NCBI RefSeq assembly: GCF_001280065.1
Contig: NZ_LGEA01000125.1
Location: 62,001 to 126,000 of the forward strand
Origin: Streptomyces sp. NRRL B-1140
GTDB taxonomy: Bacteria > Actinomycetota > Actinomycetes > Streptomycetales > Streptomycetaceae
Reading direction: 5' to 3'
DNA length: 64,000 bases
This document shows positions 14,932-24,743 of this stretch, one piece after another (the first letter of the stretch is position 1; each line of letters begins with the position of its first letter). The notes below the pieces were generated by a model that did no database searches, was not told where the DNA came from, and saw only the letters and a list, made by a program, of their open reading frames with translations. A program made the position numbers and the translations under genes.

Positions 14932-16803
14932 GTGCAATCCCCCACCCCCCCACGCCCGCCGTACGCGCCACGCCCCGGAGCGGGACCCGCGGAGTCCGAC
15001 CGCAATCTCCTCGCCCGGGTCGGTGAACCCGCCGAAGGGCCGAGAGTCGTCGCACTGTTGCTGGCCCGGCACTGGCGCCCGGTCTACGAATACGCCGTGA
15101 TCTGCCTGGCGTCCGCCGAGGATTCCGCGTCGATGGCGGCGGCCGCCGCCTTCCGCAGGGAACTCGCCCGGCCGGGCGGCGGCGCCCTGCGTCCGCGGCT
15201 GCTTGCCGCCGTCCGGGAGACGGTCCGGGAGTGGGCCGCCGACGACGGTATTTCCCAAGTGCTGCCGGAACTCCGCAAAACCGTCGGCGCCCGCGGTCTG
15301 CGTGCCGCCCGGCCCGGAACATCCGAAAGGCGACGCCTTGCGGAGCGCGCTTTCCGCGGCCTTCCGGGGGCTTCCCAATGCCTGCTCTGGCACACGGACG
15401 TCGAGGCCGAACCCATATCCGTACCGGCCGGTCTGCTGGGAGTGGACGCCGGTACCGCGTCGGCCGCCCTGGAACAGGCACGCGAGCAATTCAGGTCGGG
15501 GTGCGTACGCGCCCACCGGGAACTCGCGCCGACACAGGAATGCCGCTACTACAACCGTCTGCTGGACGTTCCCATGCGCCGTGGTGGGGCGCTGCTTCCC
15601 GATGTGCAACGGCACCTCATGGCATGCCGCTACTGCCGCCACGCCGCCGAACAACTCAGCCATTTCGAGGGCGGTCTGGAAGACCTCCTCACCGAGACGG
15701 TGCTGGGCTGGGGTGCCCGCCGCTACCTGGAATCACGGCCGGGCCGCGTCGAGGGCCAGGGCGCCGTGTCCGCCGGCGGACGCCACCGCCTCCGGCCCCG
15801 TGTCCTGCCGGCGGACGGCCGGCCCGGGGCGCCGAGGAGGCACGCGAAGGCGCTGGCCGCCGCCGTCGGGGTGACCTCCCTCGTGCTGCTCGCGACCCTG
15901 CTCGCCGCCCGGGGCTGGACCGAGGAGGGCGGCACCGTCGCCCCGCAGGCCACCTGGGGCGCGGTCAGCGGCCACTCCGTGGACCCGAACAGCGCGGGAT
16001 CCTCGTCGGCCGGGCCGGACTCCGTCGCACCCTCGCCCGCCCCTTCCCCGTCGGCCGCCTCCGCGGCCACCGCCGCCGAAGTGGCCCGGGGACGGCTGCG
16101 CAACCTCGACGAGGGCCTGTGCGTCGGCCTCCTCGGCGGCCGCACCCGCGCCGGCGCCCGTGTCGTGCTGACCAGGTGTTCCACGGGCGGATCCCAGCAA
16201 TGGTCGTACCAGGACGACGGCGTCCTGCGCAGCGCAGCCGACCCCACGCTGTGCCTCGGCTCCGGCACCGCGGACGGCTCGGTCGCCCTGGCCGGCTGCC
16301 TCGCCCACGCGGGAGTCGTCCGCTACGACCTGACCGTGCGCGGTGAACTCCTGCCGCGTGGGGGCAAGGGGCTGGCCCTGGCGCCCGGGAAGGGCCGGGA
16401 CGTGATCGTCACCGCCCGCGACGGATCCGGGGCGCAGCGCTGGGCGCTGGAACCGGCCGCGATGTCCGGAGGGAGGGGGGAGTCGCGGGAGAAGCGCGCG
16501 CAGGACGCTCCGGGGGAGAGCCGCCGGGAGCGCGAGCAGCGGCCGTACGACGACGCCCCGCCCGGGCGGCGGCCCGTGCCGCCGCGCACCGACCCCGGGG
16601 AACTGCCGCAGGAACGGTACGAGACGCGGTTCGCGCAGGTGGGCTGCTGCGGTGGAGCCGAGTCGGGGGCCGGTGGGGCCGGGGCTGAGGGAGCCGGTGG
16701 GCCCGCGCCGCGGAGTGGCTTCGGCTCCGGCGTCCTCGGACGCGCGCCTGCCACCGTCACAGACGCCGTGACGACGCCGCACTCGGCGGTGCGCTTGCCG
16801 TAG
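14932..16803 (+). CDS. Sigma-like / zinc-finger / transmembrane / RICIN-domain chimera
   Basis: A 623-residue protein read from a GTG with AAGGAA 8 bases upstream; the ATG at 14857 has no ribosome site. Residues about 20-210 resemble a degenerate ECF-sigma helical domain. An anti-sigma-type zinc site HLMACRYC follows (H228, C232, C235), then one membrane span (about 307-327), a Ser/Ala/Pro linker, and a RICIN beta-trefoil at about 385-520 ([26 protein letters not shown]). The last 100 residues are Gly/Arg/Glu-rich and unrelated to the trefoil. The layout suggests a membrane sensor that binds carbohydrate outside and controls transcription factors inside, but the partner is unknown. Confidence 0.75.
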   Translation: MQSPTPPRPPYAPRPGAGPAESDRNLLARVGEPAEGPRVVALLLARHWRPVYEYAVICLASAEDSASMAAAAAFRRELARPGGGALRPRLLAAVRETVREWAADDGISQVLPELRKTVGARGLRAARPGTSERRRLAERAFRGLPGASQCLLWHTDVEAEPISVPAGLLGVDAGTASAALEQAREQFRSGCVRAHRELAPTQECRYYNRLLDVPMRRGGALLPDVQRHLMACRYCRHAAEQLSHFEGGLEDLLTETVLGWGARRYLESRPGRVEGQGAVSAGGRHRLRPRVLPADGRPGAPRRHAKALAAAVGVTSLVLLATLLAARGWTEEGGTVAPQATWGAVSGHSVDPNSAGSSSAGPDSVAPSPAPSPSAASAATAAEVARGRLRNLDEGLCVGLLGGRTRAGARVVLTRCSTGGSQQWSYQDDGVLRSAADPTLCLGSGTADGSVALAGCLAHAGVVRYDLTVRGELLPRGGKGLALAPGKGRDVIVTARDGSGAQRWALEPAAMSGGRGESREKRAQDAPGESRREREQRPYDDAPPGRRPVPPRTDPGELPQERYETRFAQVGCCGGAESGAGGAGAEGAGGPAPRSGFGSGVLGRAPATVTDAVTTPHSAVRLP

Positions 16804-17054
16804 GGGCCGTGCGCTTCGCGCACGCCGTCAAGCGGTACAGGGTGGCCGCCCGGGGTCCCGAGCGAGGGCCCCGGCACGGCGCGGTAGAGCCAGGCCGTGC
16901 GGGGGTGAGCCGGCCCTGCGGCGCGGAGGCCGCCCGGGGCGGTCCGAACCCGCTCGACACGTCCGAGTGCGGGACGACCGACAGGCGCCTGGCATCGAAC
17001 CGGAACAAACTGGTACTCCTCCTGAGTCCGCCCGCAGAACCCAGGGAGTCACCC

Positions 17055-19439
17055 ATGCCCGAGGCCCCGCGCCAGGACAGCAGGACCGCGCCGACCGACG
17101 AGGAACTGCGCACGCTGGACGCCCACTGGCGGGCCGCCAACTACCTGGCGGCCGGTCAGATCTACCTGCTGGCGAACCCCCTGCTCACCGAGCCGTTGCG
17201 GCCCGAGCACATCAAACCCCGGCTGCTCGGCCACTGGGGCACGTCACCCGGGCTGAACCTCGTCCACACGCACCTCAACCGGGTGATCAAGAACCGGGGG
17301 CTCGACGCCCTGTGCGTCTGGGGCCCGGGCCACGGCGGGCCGTCGGTCCTCGCCAACTCCTGGCTGGAGGGCAGCTACAGCGAGAAGTACCCGGACGCGT
17401 CCCGGGACGCGCAGGGCATGGAGCTGCTGATGCGGCAGTTCTCCTTCCCCGGCGGCGTGCCGAGCCACGTCGCCCCGGAAGTGCCCGGCTCGATCCACGA
17501 GGGCGGTGAACTCGGATACTCCCTCGCGCACGCCTACGGTGCCGCCCTGGACAACCCGGATCTGCTCGTGGCCTGTGTGATCGGCGACGGTGAGGCGGAG
17601 ACCGGGCCGCTCGCCGGGTCCTGGCACGCCAACAAGTTCCTCGACCCCGTCCACGACGGTGCCGTCCTGCCGATCCTGCATCTCAACGGCTACAAGATCG
17701 CCAACCCGACCGTGCTGTCCCGCCTCCCCGAGGAGGAGCTCGACGCGCTGCTGCGCGGCTACGGCCACGAGCCGATCCACGTCGCCGGGGACGACCCGGC
17801 CACCGTCCACCGCGCCATGGCCGAGGCCATGGACACCGCGCTCGACCGCATCGCCGCCGCTCAGCGTGCCGCACGCGAGCAGGGCGCGACCGAGCGCACG
17901 CGCTGGCCGGTGATCGTGCTGCGCACCCCCAAGGGCTGGACCGGCCCGGCCGAGGTCGACGGCGACCCGGTCGAGGGCACGTGGCGCGCCCACCAGGTGC
18001 CGCTGTCCGGCGTCCGCGACAACCCCGAGCACCTGCGGCAGCTGGAGTCCTGGCTGCGCTCGTACCGGCCCGAGGAACTGTTCGACACCGAGGGCCGCCC
18101 GGTCGCGGACGTCCTCGCCTGCGTCCCCGAGGGCACCAGGCGTCTCGGCGCCACCCCCTACGCCAACGGCGGCCTGCTCGTCCGCGACCTGCCCGTTCCG
18201 TCCCTGGACGACTTCGCCGTGCCCGTCGACAAGCCCGGCACGACGACGCACGAGCCGACCCGCGTCCTCGGCGACCTCCTCGCCCGGATCATGCGCGACA
18301 CCGCCGGCCGCCGTGACTTCCGCCTGGTCGGCCCGGACGAAACCGCGTCCAACCGGCTCCAGGCCGTCTACGAGGCCGGCGGCAAGACCTGGCAGGCCCA
18401 GGCCCTGCCCGTGGACGAGCACCTCGACCGGCACGGCCGGGTGATGGAGGTGCTCTCCGAACACCTCTGCCAGGGCTGGCTGGAGGGCTACCTGCTCACC
18501 GGCCGGCACGGGTTCTTCTCCTGCTACGAGGCGTTCGTGCACATCGTCGACTCCATGGTCAACCAGCACATCAAGTGGCTGCGCACCTCGCGCAGGCTGC
18601 CCTGGCGGGCCCCCATCGCCTCCCTCAACTACCTGCTGACCTCCCATGTGTGGCGGCAGGACCACAACGGCTTCTCCCACCAGGACCCCGGCTTCGTCGA
18701 CCACGTCCTCAACAAGAGCCCCGAGGTCGTCCGCGTCTACCTCCCGCCGGACGCCAACACCCTGCTGTCGGTGGCCGACCACGCCCTGCGCAGCCGCGAC
18801 TACGTCAACGTGATCGTGGCCGGCAAGCAGCCCTGCTTCGACTGGCTGTCGATGGACGAGGCCAAGGTGCACTGCGCCCGGGGCGCCGGCATCTGGGAGT
18901 GGGCGGGCACCGAGGACGGCGGCGAGCCCGATGTCGTCCTGGCCTGTGCCGGTGACGTCCCGACCCAGGAGACCCTCGCCGCCGCCCACCTGCTCCGCCG
19001 GTACCTGCCCGAGCTGTCCGTCCGGGTCGTCAACGTCGTCGACCTCGCCCGGCTGCTGCCCCAGGGCGAACACCCGCACGGCATGAGCGACTTCGAGTAC
19101 GACGGGCTGTTCACCACCGACAAGCCGGTGATCTTCGCCTACCACGGCTATCCGTGGCTGATCCACCGGCTCGCCTACCGCCGCACCGGCCACCAGAACC
19201 TGCACGTGCGCGGCTACAAGGAGGCCGGCACCACGACCACGCCGTTCGACATGGTCGTCCGCAACGACCTCGACCGCTACCGCCTGGTCATGGACGTCAT
19301 CGACCGCGTCCCCGGCCTCGCGGTCCGCGCCACGGCCGTGCGCCAGCGGATGGCCGACGCCCGCACCCGCCACCACGCCTGGATCCGCGAGCACGGCACC
19401 GACCTGCCCGAGGTCGCCGAGTGGAGCTGGAACGCCTGA
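17055..19439 (+). CDS. xfp: Phosphoketolase
   Basis: This 794-residue thiamine-diphosphate enzyme cleaves xylulose-5-phosphate and/or fructose-6-phosphate with phosphate to acetyl phosphate plus an aldose phosphate. Family hallmarks are visible throughout: [37 protein letters not shown], the ThDP-binding [26 protein letters not shown], and [16 protein letters not shown]. Length is normal for the family. The ATG at 17055 has GGGAG 6 bases upstream. The preceding 16804-17054 holds no gene, only a CGTGCGC/GCGCACG hairpin at 16808-16824 after the RICIN gene. It stands alone, without an adjacent acetate kinase. Confidence 0.95.
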   Translation: MPEAPRQDSRTAPTDEELRTLDAHWRAANYLAAGQIYLLANPLLTEPLRPEHIKPRLLGHWGTSPGLNLVHTHLNRVIKNRGLDALCVWGPGHGGPSVLANSWLEGSYSEKYPDASRDAQGMELLMRQFSFPGGVPSHVAPEVPGSIHEGGELGYSLAHAYGAALDNPDLLVACVIGDGEAETGPLAGSWHANKFLDPVHDGAVLPILHLNGYKIANPTVLSRLPEEELDALLRGYGHEPIHVAGDDPATVHRAMAEAMDTALDRIAAAQRAAREQGATERTRWPVIVLRTPKGWTGPAEVDGDPVEGTWRAHQVPLSGVRDNPEHLRQLESWLRSYRPEELFDTEGRPVADVLACVPEGTRRLGATPYANGGLLVRDLPVPSLDDFAVPVDKPGTTTHEPTRVLGDLLARIMRDTAGRRDFRLVGPDETASNRLQAVYEAGGKTWQAQALPVDEHLDRHGRVMEVLSEHLCQGWLEGYLLTGRHGFFSCYEAFVHIVDSMVNQHIKWLRTSRRLPWRAPIASLNYLLTSHVWRQDHNGFSHQDPGFVDHVLNKSPEVVRVYLPPDANTLLSVADHALRSRDYVNVIVAGKQPCFDWLSMDEAKVHCARGAGIWEWAGTEDGGEPDVVLACAGDVPTQETLAAAHLLRRYLPELSVRVVNVVDLARLLPQGEHPHGMSDFEYDGLFTTDKPVIFAYHGYPWLIHRLAYRRTGHQNLHVRGYKEAGTTTTPFDMVVRNDLDRYRLVMDVIDRVPGLAVRATAVRQRMADARTRHHAWIREHGTDLPEVAEWSWNA

Positions 19440-19511
19440 GCTCCGAGGGACGTCCTAGAAGCCGGTAGGCTTCCCCGGGCACGCAGGGAGGCTCAGCGAA
19501 AGGAACCGGCG

Positions 19512-20135
19512 TTGCACGTCCAGGAGTGGCTCGAAACCGTACCCGCGGTCGCCGTATACGCGCTGGTCGGGCTGGTCATCGGCCTGGAGAGTCTGGGCAT
19601 CCCGCTGCCGGGCGAGATCATCCTCGTCTCCTCGGCGCTGCTCGCGTCCCAGAACGGCGAGATCGACCCCGTCGTCCTCGGCGCCAGCGCCACGGCCGGC
19701 GCGATCATCGGCGACTCGATCGGCTACGCCATCGGCCGCAAGGGCGGACGGCCCCTGCTGGCCTGGCTCGGCGGCAAGTTCCCCAAGCACTTCAGCGAGG
19801 GCCACATCGCCACCGCCGAGCGCTCCTTCGAGAAGTGGGGCATGTGGGCCGTCTTCTTCGGCCGCTTCGTCGCCCTGCTCCGCATTTTCGCGGGCCCCCT
19901 CGCCGGTGTGCTCCGCATGCCGTACTGGAAGTTCCTCATCGCCAACGTCCTCGGCGGCATCGTCTGGGCGGGGGGCACGACGGCGGTCATCTACTACGTC
20001 GGCATCGTCGCGGAGTCCTGGCTGAAGCGCTTCTCGTGGCTGGGCCTGGTGGCGGCGGTCCTGGTGGGCCTCACGTCCATGCTGGTGATCAAGCGCAGGG
20101 CGAAGAAGGCCCAGCCCGTGATCGCCGGGGAGTAG
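19512..20135 (+). CDS. DedA-family membrane protein
   Basis: A 207-residue polytopic membrane protein. Visible are the DedA N-terminal GLESLGIPLPGEIIL, the re-entrant-type IGDSIGYAIGRKGGR segment, and FFGRFVALLRIFAGPLAGVLRM with the conserved R-x-x-A-P/G-x-x-AG signature. DedA proteins are implicated in membrane lipid (undecaprenyl phosphate or phospholipid) translocation and membrane homeostasis. The TTG start at 19512 is supported by AAAGGA about 7 bases upstream. Confidence 0.88.
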   Translation: MHVQEWLETVPAVAVYALVGLVIGLESLGIPLPGEIILVSSALLASQNGEIDPVVLGASATAGAIIGDSIGYAIGRKGGRPLLAWLGGKFPKHFSEGHIATAERSFEKWGMWAVFFGRFVALLRIFAGPLAGVLRMPYWKFLIANVLGGIVWAGGTTAVIYYVGIVAESWLKRFSWLGLVAAVLVGLTSMLVIKRRAKKAQPVIAGE

Positions 20136-20145
20136 CACGCCTTCA

Positions 20146-20190
20146 GGGCCGCGGGGAACTACGCGCGCAACCACCCACCCGCACCCGCCG
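20146..20190. repeat. Streptomyces palindromic intergenic repeat, partial copy 2
   Basis: The segment GCCGCGGGGAACTACGCGCG followed by an ACCCACCCGCACC tract matches the right half of the element seen at 49118. It fills the gap between the convergent dedA-like and gamma-carbonic-anhydrase-like genes. Confidence 0.5.
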
Positions 20191-20196
20191 GACAAC

Positions 20197-20724
20197 CTAC
20201 GCATGCACCTCCCGGTGCGCCTTCGCCAACTCGGCGTACATCGTGCCGTTGAGGGTGACGCCCTGCTTCTCCTCCTCCGACAGCTCCCGCCGGACCTTCG
20301 CGGGTACGCCTGCCACCAGTGATCCGGGCGGCACCACCATCCCCTGCGGCACCAGCGCCTGTGCGGCGACCAGCGACCCGGCCCCGATGACGGCCCCGTT
20401 CAGGACCGTCGCCCCCATGCCGATCAGACAGTCGTCCTCGACCGTCGCCCCGTGCACCACCGCGTTGTGCCCGATGGACACGCGCTCACCCACCGTCACG
20501 GGAAATCCGGGGTCGGCATGCAGCGTGCAGTTGTCCTGGACGTTGCTGCTCGCCCCGACGGAGATCGCCTCGACGTCGCCGCGCACCACGGCCCCGTACC
20601 AGACGCTCGCTCCCGCCCCCAGCGTCACGCTTCCGATCACCGACGCCGTGGGCGCCACGAACGCCGTCCCATGGATCTCCGGCTCCCTGCCGCCTATCCC
20701 CGTGATCATCGCCCGCTGCGACAT
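20197..20724 (-). CDS. Gamma-carbonic-anhydrase-like hexapeptide-repeat protein
   Basis: A 175-residue left-handed beta-helix protein with tandem hexapeptide repeats (IGSVTLGAGASVWYGAVVRG, then NVQDNCTLH) and the conserved His residues expected for metal binding (LHADPG and SIGHNAVVHG). The C-terminal helix is present. The family includes CamH/YrdA-type proteins, many without proven anhydrase activity. GGAGG lies 6 bases before the ATG at 20724. The start region faces the divergent acyltransferase gene at 20837. Confidence 0.85.
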   Translation of the reverse strand: MSQRAMITGIGGREPEIHGTAFVAPTASVIGSVTLGAGASVWYGAVVRGDVEAISVGASSNVQDNCTLHADPGFPVTVGERVSIGHNAVVHGATVEDDCLIGMGATVLNGAVIGAGSLVAAQALVPQGMVVPPGSLVAGVPAKVRRELSEEEKQGVTLNGTMYAELAKAHREVHA

Positions 20725-20836
20725 GTCCGCCTCCAGGAACGTCGTAGACAACGCGCAAACCGTACGCCACCCGGTGGGGCGAAGATCACAGGCCTGCGAC
20801 GCCGCGGGTGGAGCTACCGGTGAGTACCGTGAGGTC

Positions 20837-21634
20837 GTGCCGAAGCGCAAGAACACGTTCTCATCCTGGCGGCGGGGCTTGACACAGCGCGCCGTCCACG
20901 CGGGCTGGGCCTGGCTGCAGCGCACGGGCTCGGTCACCGCCGAGCACCCCGGCCGCTACCGCTTCGGCGCGATGGGAACGAGTACCAGACTGGCCTTCCC
21001 GCTCGGCACGGTCTTCGGGGAACCCTGGATCCACCTCGGCTCCCACTGCATCATCGGCGAGCAGGTCACCCTCACCGCGGGCCTGATGCCCGACCTCGAC
21101 CTCGGCCCCGACCCGATCCTGCGCATCGGCGACGGTGTCGTCCTCGGCCGGGGCAGCCACGTCATCGCGGACACCACGGTCACCATCGGCAGCGACTGCT
21201 ACTTCGGCCCGTACGTCTACGTCACCTCCACCAACCACTCCTACGACGATCCGCACGAGCCGATCGGCAAGCAGTGGCCGCGGATGGAACCGGTGGAGAT
21301 CGGGCCGGGCTGCTGGATCGGCACGGGTGCGGTGATCCTGCCGGGCGCCCGGATAGGGCGGAACGTGGTGGTGGCCGCCGGCGCCGTGGTGCGGGGCGCT
21401 GTGCCCGACCACGCCGTGGTGGCCGGCGCGCCCGCCCGGGTCGTACGCCGCTGGACACCCGCGGACGGCTGGCAGCCGCCGCTGCGCACTCCCGCGCCGG
21501 TGCCCATACCGGAGGGCGTCACCCCCGAGCAGCTGCGCGCGCTGTCGGACCTGGACGAGGAGACGGCTGCCCGACTGGCCCAGCTGGACGAGGAGAATGC
21601 GGCCGGTCTGGCGAAGCTGGAGCCGGGTTCCTGA
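20837..21634 (+). CDS. Hexapeptide-repeat acyltransferase
   Basis: A 265-residue protein with a basic N-terminus and a left-handed beta-helix core: HLGSHCIIGEQVTL, VVLGRGSHVIADTTVTIG, then the substrate-loop TSTNHSYDDP and CWIGTGAVILPGARIGRN. This closely resembles maltose/galactoside-type O-acetyltransferases, with His in TNHSYD as the likely catalytic base. The C-terminal 60 residues are acidic helices absent from the core family. The GTG at 20837 is preferred because the longer frame upstream is non-coding in character. Acceptor substrate is unknown; cell-surface polysaccharide is a reasonable guess. Confidence 0.85.
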   Translation: MPKRKNTFSSWRRGLTQRAVHAGWAWLQRTGSVTAEHPGRYRFGAMGTSTRLAFPLGTVFGEPWIHLGSHCIIGEQVTLTAGLMPDLDLGPDPILRIGDGVVLGRGSHVIADTTVTIGSDCYFGPYVYVTSTNHSYDDPHEPIGKQWPRMEPVEIGPGCWIGTGAVILPGARIGRNVVVAAGAVVRGAVPDHAVVAGAPARVVRRWTPADGWQPPLRTPAPVPIPEGVTPEQLRALSDLDEETAARLAQLDEENAAGLAKLEPGS

Positions 21635-21644
21635 ACCGCCGGGC

Positions 21645-22502
21645 TCAGCCCGATGCCAGCAGTACCGTCCCGACGAGGGCGAGCCCTGCTCCCGCGGCCT
21701 GTACCGCCCGCAGCCGTTCACGCAGGACGCCCCGCGCCGCCACGGCCGTCACCACCGGGTACAGAGACGCCAGCACGGCGGCCACCGTCACCGGGCCGTG
21801 CTGCGCGGCGATCGAGTACGTACCGTTCGCGGCGACGTCCGCGAGGCCGACGAAGGCGAGGGCGGGAAGAGAGCGCCAGGGGAAGCCGTCCGCCGGAAGC
21901 GCGGGCGACCCGCGCCGCACCGAGACGCAGAGGGCCAGTCCGCCGGCGGCGACGTTCGTCACCCGCTGGACGAACAGGGCGAGGAACAGGCCGGTCAGTG
22001 TCGTCGACGCCTCGGCGATCAGCGCCATCACCGCGCCGAAGCCGAACGCCGCGAGCAGGGTCAGGGCGATGGCCTGGCGCTGGACCGGGGCTCCACGGAA
22101 CTGCGGGCCGCCCGCGAGGCACACACCGGCGACGGCCACCAGGATGCCGACGAACTGCAGCAGGCCGGGGCGCTCGCCCAGCACCAGCCCCACCCCGACC
22201 GGCACCGCCACACCGATCGAGCCCAGCGGCGAGATCACGCCCATGGGGCCGAGCGCCAGCGCCTTGTAGAAGGCGAGCATCGCCACCGGCCCGACCAGCC
22301 CGGCCGCCACGGCGAACCACAGCTGCGGCCCCGTCTCGCTCCAGCCGCCGGTCGCGACCACGACGGCGCCGAGCACCACCACCGCGATCGACTGCGAGAC
22401 CACGACCACCGTGAGGGCGGGCGTGCGCCGGGTCAGCAGACCGCCGCCGAAGTCGGCCAGGCCCCACAACAGGCTGGTGGCCAGGGCGAAGAGCGCTGTC
22501 AT
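21645..22502 (-). CDS. EamA-family (DMT) transporter
   Basis: A 285-residue membrane protein with ten predicted spans in two EamA repeats: LLWGLADFGGGLLTRR in the first and FGFGAVMALIAEAS in the second. LALGPMGVISPLGSIGVAVP ends repeat one. Such transporters export metabolites or amino acids. It is divergent from an XRE-cupin regulator, and the 97-base gap contains AGTGCA-type inverted and direct repeats, so that regulator very probably controls it. Confidence 0.87.
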   Translation of the reverse strand: MTALFALATSLLWGLADFGGGLLTRRTPALTVVVVSQSIAVVVLGAVVVATGGWSETGPQLWFAVAAGLVGPVAMLAFYKALALGPMGVISPLGSIGVAVPVGVGLVLGERPGLLQFVGILVAVAGVCLAGGPQFRGAPVQRQAIALTLLAAFGFGAVMALIAEASTTLTGLFLALFVQRVTNVAAGGLALCVSVRRGSPALPADGFPWRSLPALAFVGLADVAANGTYSIAAQHGPVTVAAVLASLYPVVTAVAARGVLRERLRAVQAAGAGLALVGTVLLASG

Positions 22503-22523
22503 GGGACGGATACCTCGCAGTAC

Positions 22524-22573
22524 AGTGCAGTGAACGATCAGGTCAACCACACCATAGTGCAGTCTGTTGCACT
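22524..22573. promoter_or_regulatory. Operator-like repeats between the EamA exporter and XRE-cupin genes
   Basis: AGTGCA (22556-22561) and TGCACT (22568-22573) form an inverted repeat with a 6-base spacer. AGTGCAGT occurs directly repeated at 22524 and 22556. The spacing and position in a divergent promoter region suit binding by the HTH protein encoded at 22600. Confidence 0.6.
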
Positions 22574-22599
22574 GTGTCATACAGAATATTGGACGGAAC

Positions 22600-23172
22600 G
22601 TGTCGGACCTCGACCTGCTGACCCAGTCCCTGGCGCGGAGCGTCAAGCACTGGCGCGCGGTGCGCGGCTTCACCCTGGACGTGCTCGCCGCCCGGGCCGG
22701 TGTCAGCCGCGGCATGCTCATCCAGATCGAGCAGGCCCGCACCAACCCCAGCCTCGGCACCGTCGTCAAGATCGGCGACGCCCTCGGCGTCAGCATCACC
22801 ACCCTGCTCGACTACGAGCAGGGCCCGAACGTCCGCGTCGTCCCGGCCGAGCAGGCCGTACGGCTGTGGCACACCGACGCCGGCAGCTACAACCGGCTCC
22901 TCGCGGGCACCGAGGCACCCGGCCCGCTGGAGATGTGGGACTGGCGGCTCATGCCCGGCGAGAGCAGCCCGTCGGACCCGCACCCCGCCGGCACGACCGA
23001 ACTGCTGCACGTCACGGCGGGCGAACTGACCCTCACCGTCGACGGCGTCGAGCACCGCGTACCCGCGGGCGCCAGCGTCCACTTCGAGGCGAACGTCCCG
23101 CACACCTACGGCAACACCGGCGACGCCCCCATGGACATGGTCATGGCCGTCTCGGTGCCACCCGTGACCTGA
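22600..23172 (+). CDS. XRE-family regulator with C-terminal cupin domain
   Basis: A 190-residue protein: N-terminal helix-turn-helix (about residues 10-65, AARAGVSRGMLIQIEQART) and a C-terminal cupin (about 110-185; HPAGTTELLHVTAGELTL, then VHFEANVPHTYGN). This is the PuuR/SutR-type architecture, where the cupin senses a small ligand. The GTG at 22600 is chosen over the upstream frame start since homology begins there. It is divergent from an EamA exporter and probably represses it. Confidence 0.88.
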   Translation: MSDLDLLTQSLARSVKHWRAVRGFTLDVLAARAGVSRGMLIQIEQARTNPSLGTVVKIGDALGVSITTLLDYEQGPNVRVVPAEQAVRLWHTDAGSYNRLLAGTEAPGPLEMWDWRLMPGESSPSDPHPAGTTELLHVTAGELTLTVDGVEHRVPAGASVHFEANVPHTYGNTGDAPMDMVMAVSVPPVT

Positions 23173-23465
23173 GCCGGTGAAACGCAGGGCCTGCCGTTCG
23201 GATCAGGTCACGGCGTCGCCCGTCTCCGCGACAGGCCGTCAAGTCGACTGTGAAGCAAGGGCGTCGGCCTCGGAGGTGAAACCGGAGTGTGACGCCGGAA
23301 GGACTTGGTGACGGACCGAGGTGCGGGCCGGGAGGGGCAGGTGGAACATGGGAAGGGGGAGAGACCGAGGCTCTGGTCGCATCAGGTGTACACGGTCCGC
23401 CGTCGGGGGTGTACCGCCCGTGCGTCCCGTCGGCCGCCCTCATCCTGATTGCGGAAGTGGTGGCG

Positions 23466-23702
23466 ATGAGCAGCGAGGACGAGAACTCCGGCCGGAACGC
23501 TCACGCGGAGAAGGCCGCCGAACTACGGCCCCGGCGTATGCGGATCCCCGGGTTCGTGACCGGTGACGAAGAGGTGGGGCTGGGAGACGTCGTCAAGCGC
23601 GTGACGTACGCGGCGGGGATACGGCCCTGCGGCGGCTGTGAGCGACGGGCCGCCGCCCTGAACCAGTGGGTGGCGTTCTCGAACCGACGTGGCCGCCGGT
23701 AG
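23466..23702 (+). CDS. Small CGGC-motif peptide with internal MRIPGF segment
   Basis: A 78-residue protein: acidic N-terminus, RPRRMRIPGF (MRIPGF at residues 25-30), then VGLGDVVKRVTYAAGIRPC and the CGGC motif (55-58) followed by ERRAAALNQW. The MRIPGF hexapeptide is identical to the first six residues of the peptide at 24872 in the same cluster. The C-terminal CGGC...LN.W part resembles a family of small bacterial proteins of unknown role. GGAAG lies about 8 bases before the ATG. It is the first gene of the PatG-like/subtilase locus, 51 bases upstream of the next one. The 293 bases before it hold no other gene and presumably the promoter. Confidence 0.7.
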   Translation: MSSEDENSGRNAHAEKAAELRPRRMRIPGFVTGDEEVGLGDVVKRVTYAAGIRPCGGCERRAAALNQWVAFSNRRGRR

Positions 23703-23753
23703 CTGACGACGGCTCACCGTAGATGTCATGACGGCTTGTGGGAGGAGTCACCC

Positions 23754-24710
23754 ATGGAGTCCGAACAGACCGGCATGCTGACGAGCCAGTCCGTGGACGA
23801 GAGTGACGACGAACGGACGGGGGTGGTGCCGGCCGAGGACCCCTCGCTGACGCGGGCCGCCTGCCACTGTTCCGGAACACCCCTGTCCGCCACGGACGAG
23901 GAGCAGCCGCTGGAGGCCGCTCATACGGAGACCGGCGGAGGCCCGGGCTATGTCTACGCATTGGGGCAGATCCGTGTGCAATTCCCCAGTCTGGGCGTGG
24001 AGAAGGAGTTCGCCCAGGCCGTCGGACGGGCCGAGCCACCGGATCTGACGGACGACGAGGCGCTGTACCGCGTGCTGTCGGATCCGGACAATCGTTACCT
24101 GGTCAGACAGTTGTGCTTCGTTCTGTCCGTTCAAGGGGTCGAGACCTACATCCTGCACCCTCGTGACTCGGCGGGTTACGACCTGCTGATCGAGGCGATT
24201 CGTCCCGTGAGCGGCCCCTGGGACCTCGACGTGGTGATCGGAAGGCGCGGGCCTGTCGCTCCGCCCGAGTTGTGCAACGGCCTGACCGTGCCGGTCGTCG
24301 TCTTCGAGCAGATCTACTCATTCGACAGCGGGGAACTGATCAGGGCGGTCGAGCGCCCTTCCGAGATACCCGCCGAAGACTTCGAAACGGCGTCCGGGAA
24401 GCTTCTTGAAAGGCTCCTGCAGATCGGCGACAACTCCGGCGCCACGGATGAGCATCGTGCCATCAATTACGCGGCCGTCCGGAACGAGAAGATTTATCAG
24501 GAGACGGTCAGGGAGTACGCGAGGGGATTCCGTCTGAGCGCTGTGGAAGTCTGTCCCTCGAGACTGAGCGGCAGTCGAAGGATCCTGGACATCGTGTTCT
24601 CGTTCACGAGCCGCAAGGTGGATGTGACGGAGAAGTCTTTCATGCGCATCGACGTCACCGAGATGTTTCCCTTCACGAGGACCAACTGGTCGCCGTACTA
24701 CGACCGATGA
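23754..24710 (+). CDS. PatG C-terminal-domain-like protein
   Basis: A 318-residue protein with a variable N-terminus (1-62) and a conserved region. Visible are GYVYALGQIRVQFPSLGVEK (65-84), the NRYLVRQLCFVLSVQGVETY stretch (113-132), VIGRRGPVAPPELCNG (161-176) and VVVFEQIYSF. These recall the domain at the C-terminus of the cyanobactin maturase PatG, here encoded without the protease part, which instead sits as a separate gene at 25123. No catalytic motif is recognisable; in cyanobactin systems the domain's role is unclear. GGAGG lies 8 bases before the ATG. It is followed by two peptide genes and the protease in a tight row. Confidence 0.8.
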   Translation: MESEQTGMLTSQSVDESDDERTGVVPAEDPSLTRAACHCSGTPLSATDEEQPLEAAHTETGGGPGYVYALGQIRVQFPSLGVEKEFAQAVGRAEPPDLTDDEALYRVLSDPDNRYLVRQLCFVLSVQGVETYILHPRDSAGYDLLIEAIRPVSGPWDLDVVIGRRGPVAPPELCNGLTVPVVVFEQIYSFDSGELIRAVERPSEIPAEDFETASGKLLERLLQIGDNSGATDEHRAINYAAVRNEKIYQETVREYARGFRLSAVEVCPSRLSGSRRILDIVFSFTSRKVDVTEKSFMRIDVTEMFPFTRTNWSPYYDR

Positions 24711-24743
24711 GAGACAGGTGGAGGTGGACGGAGAGGGCGGGGA

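Noticed and set aside
17244..19394. Long open frame of about 716 codons on the minus strand opposite the phosphoketolase gene
   Set aside because: It is a codon-bias shadow: composition is Val/Gly/Asp-rich without motifs, and the + strand frame is a complete phosphoketolase.
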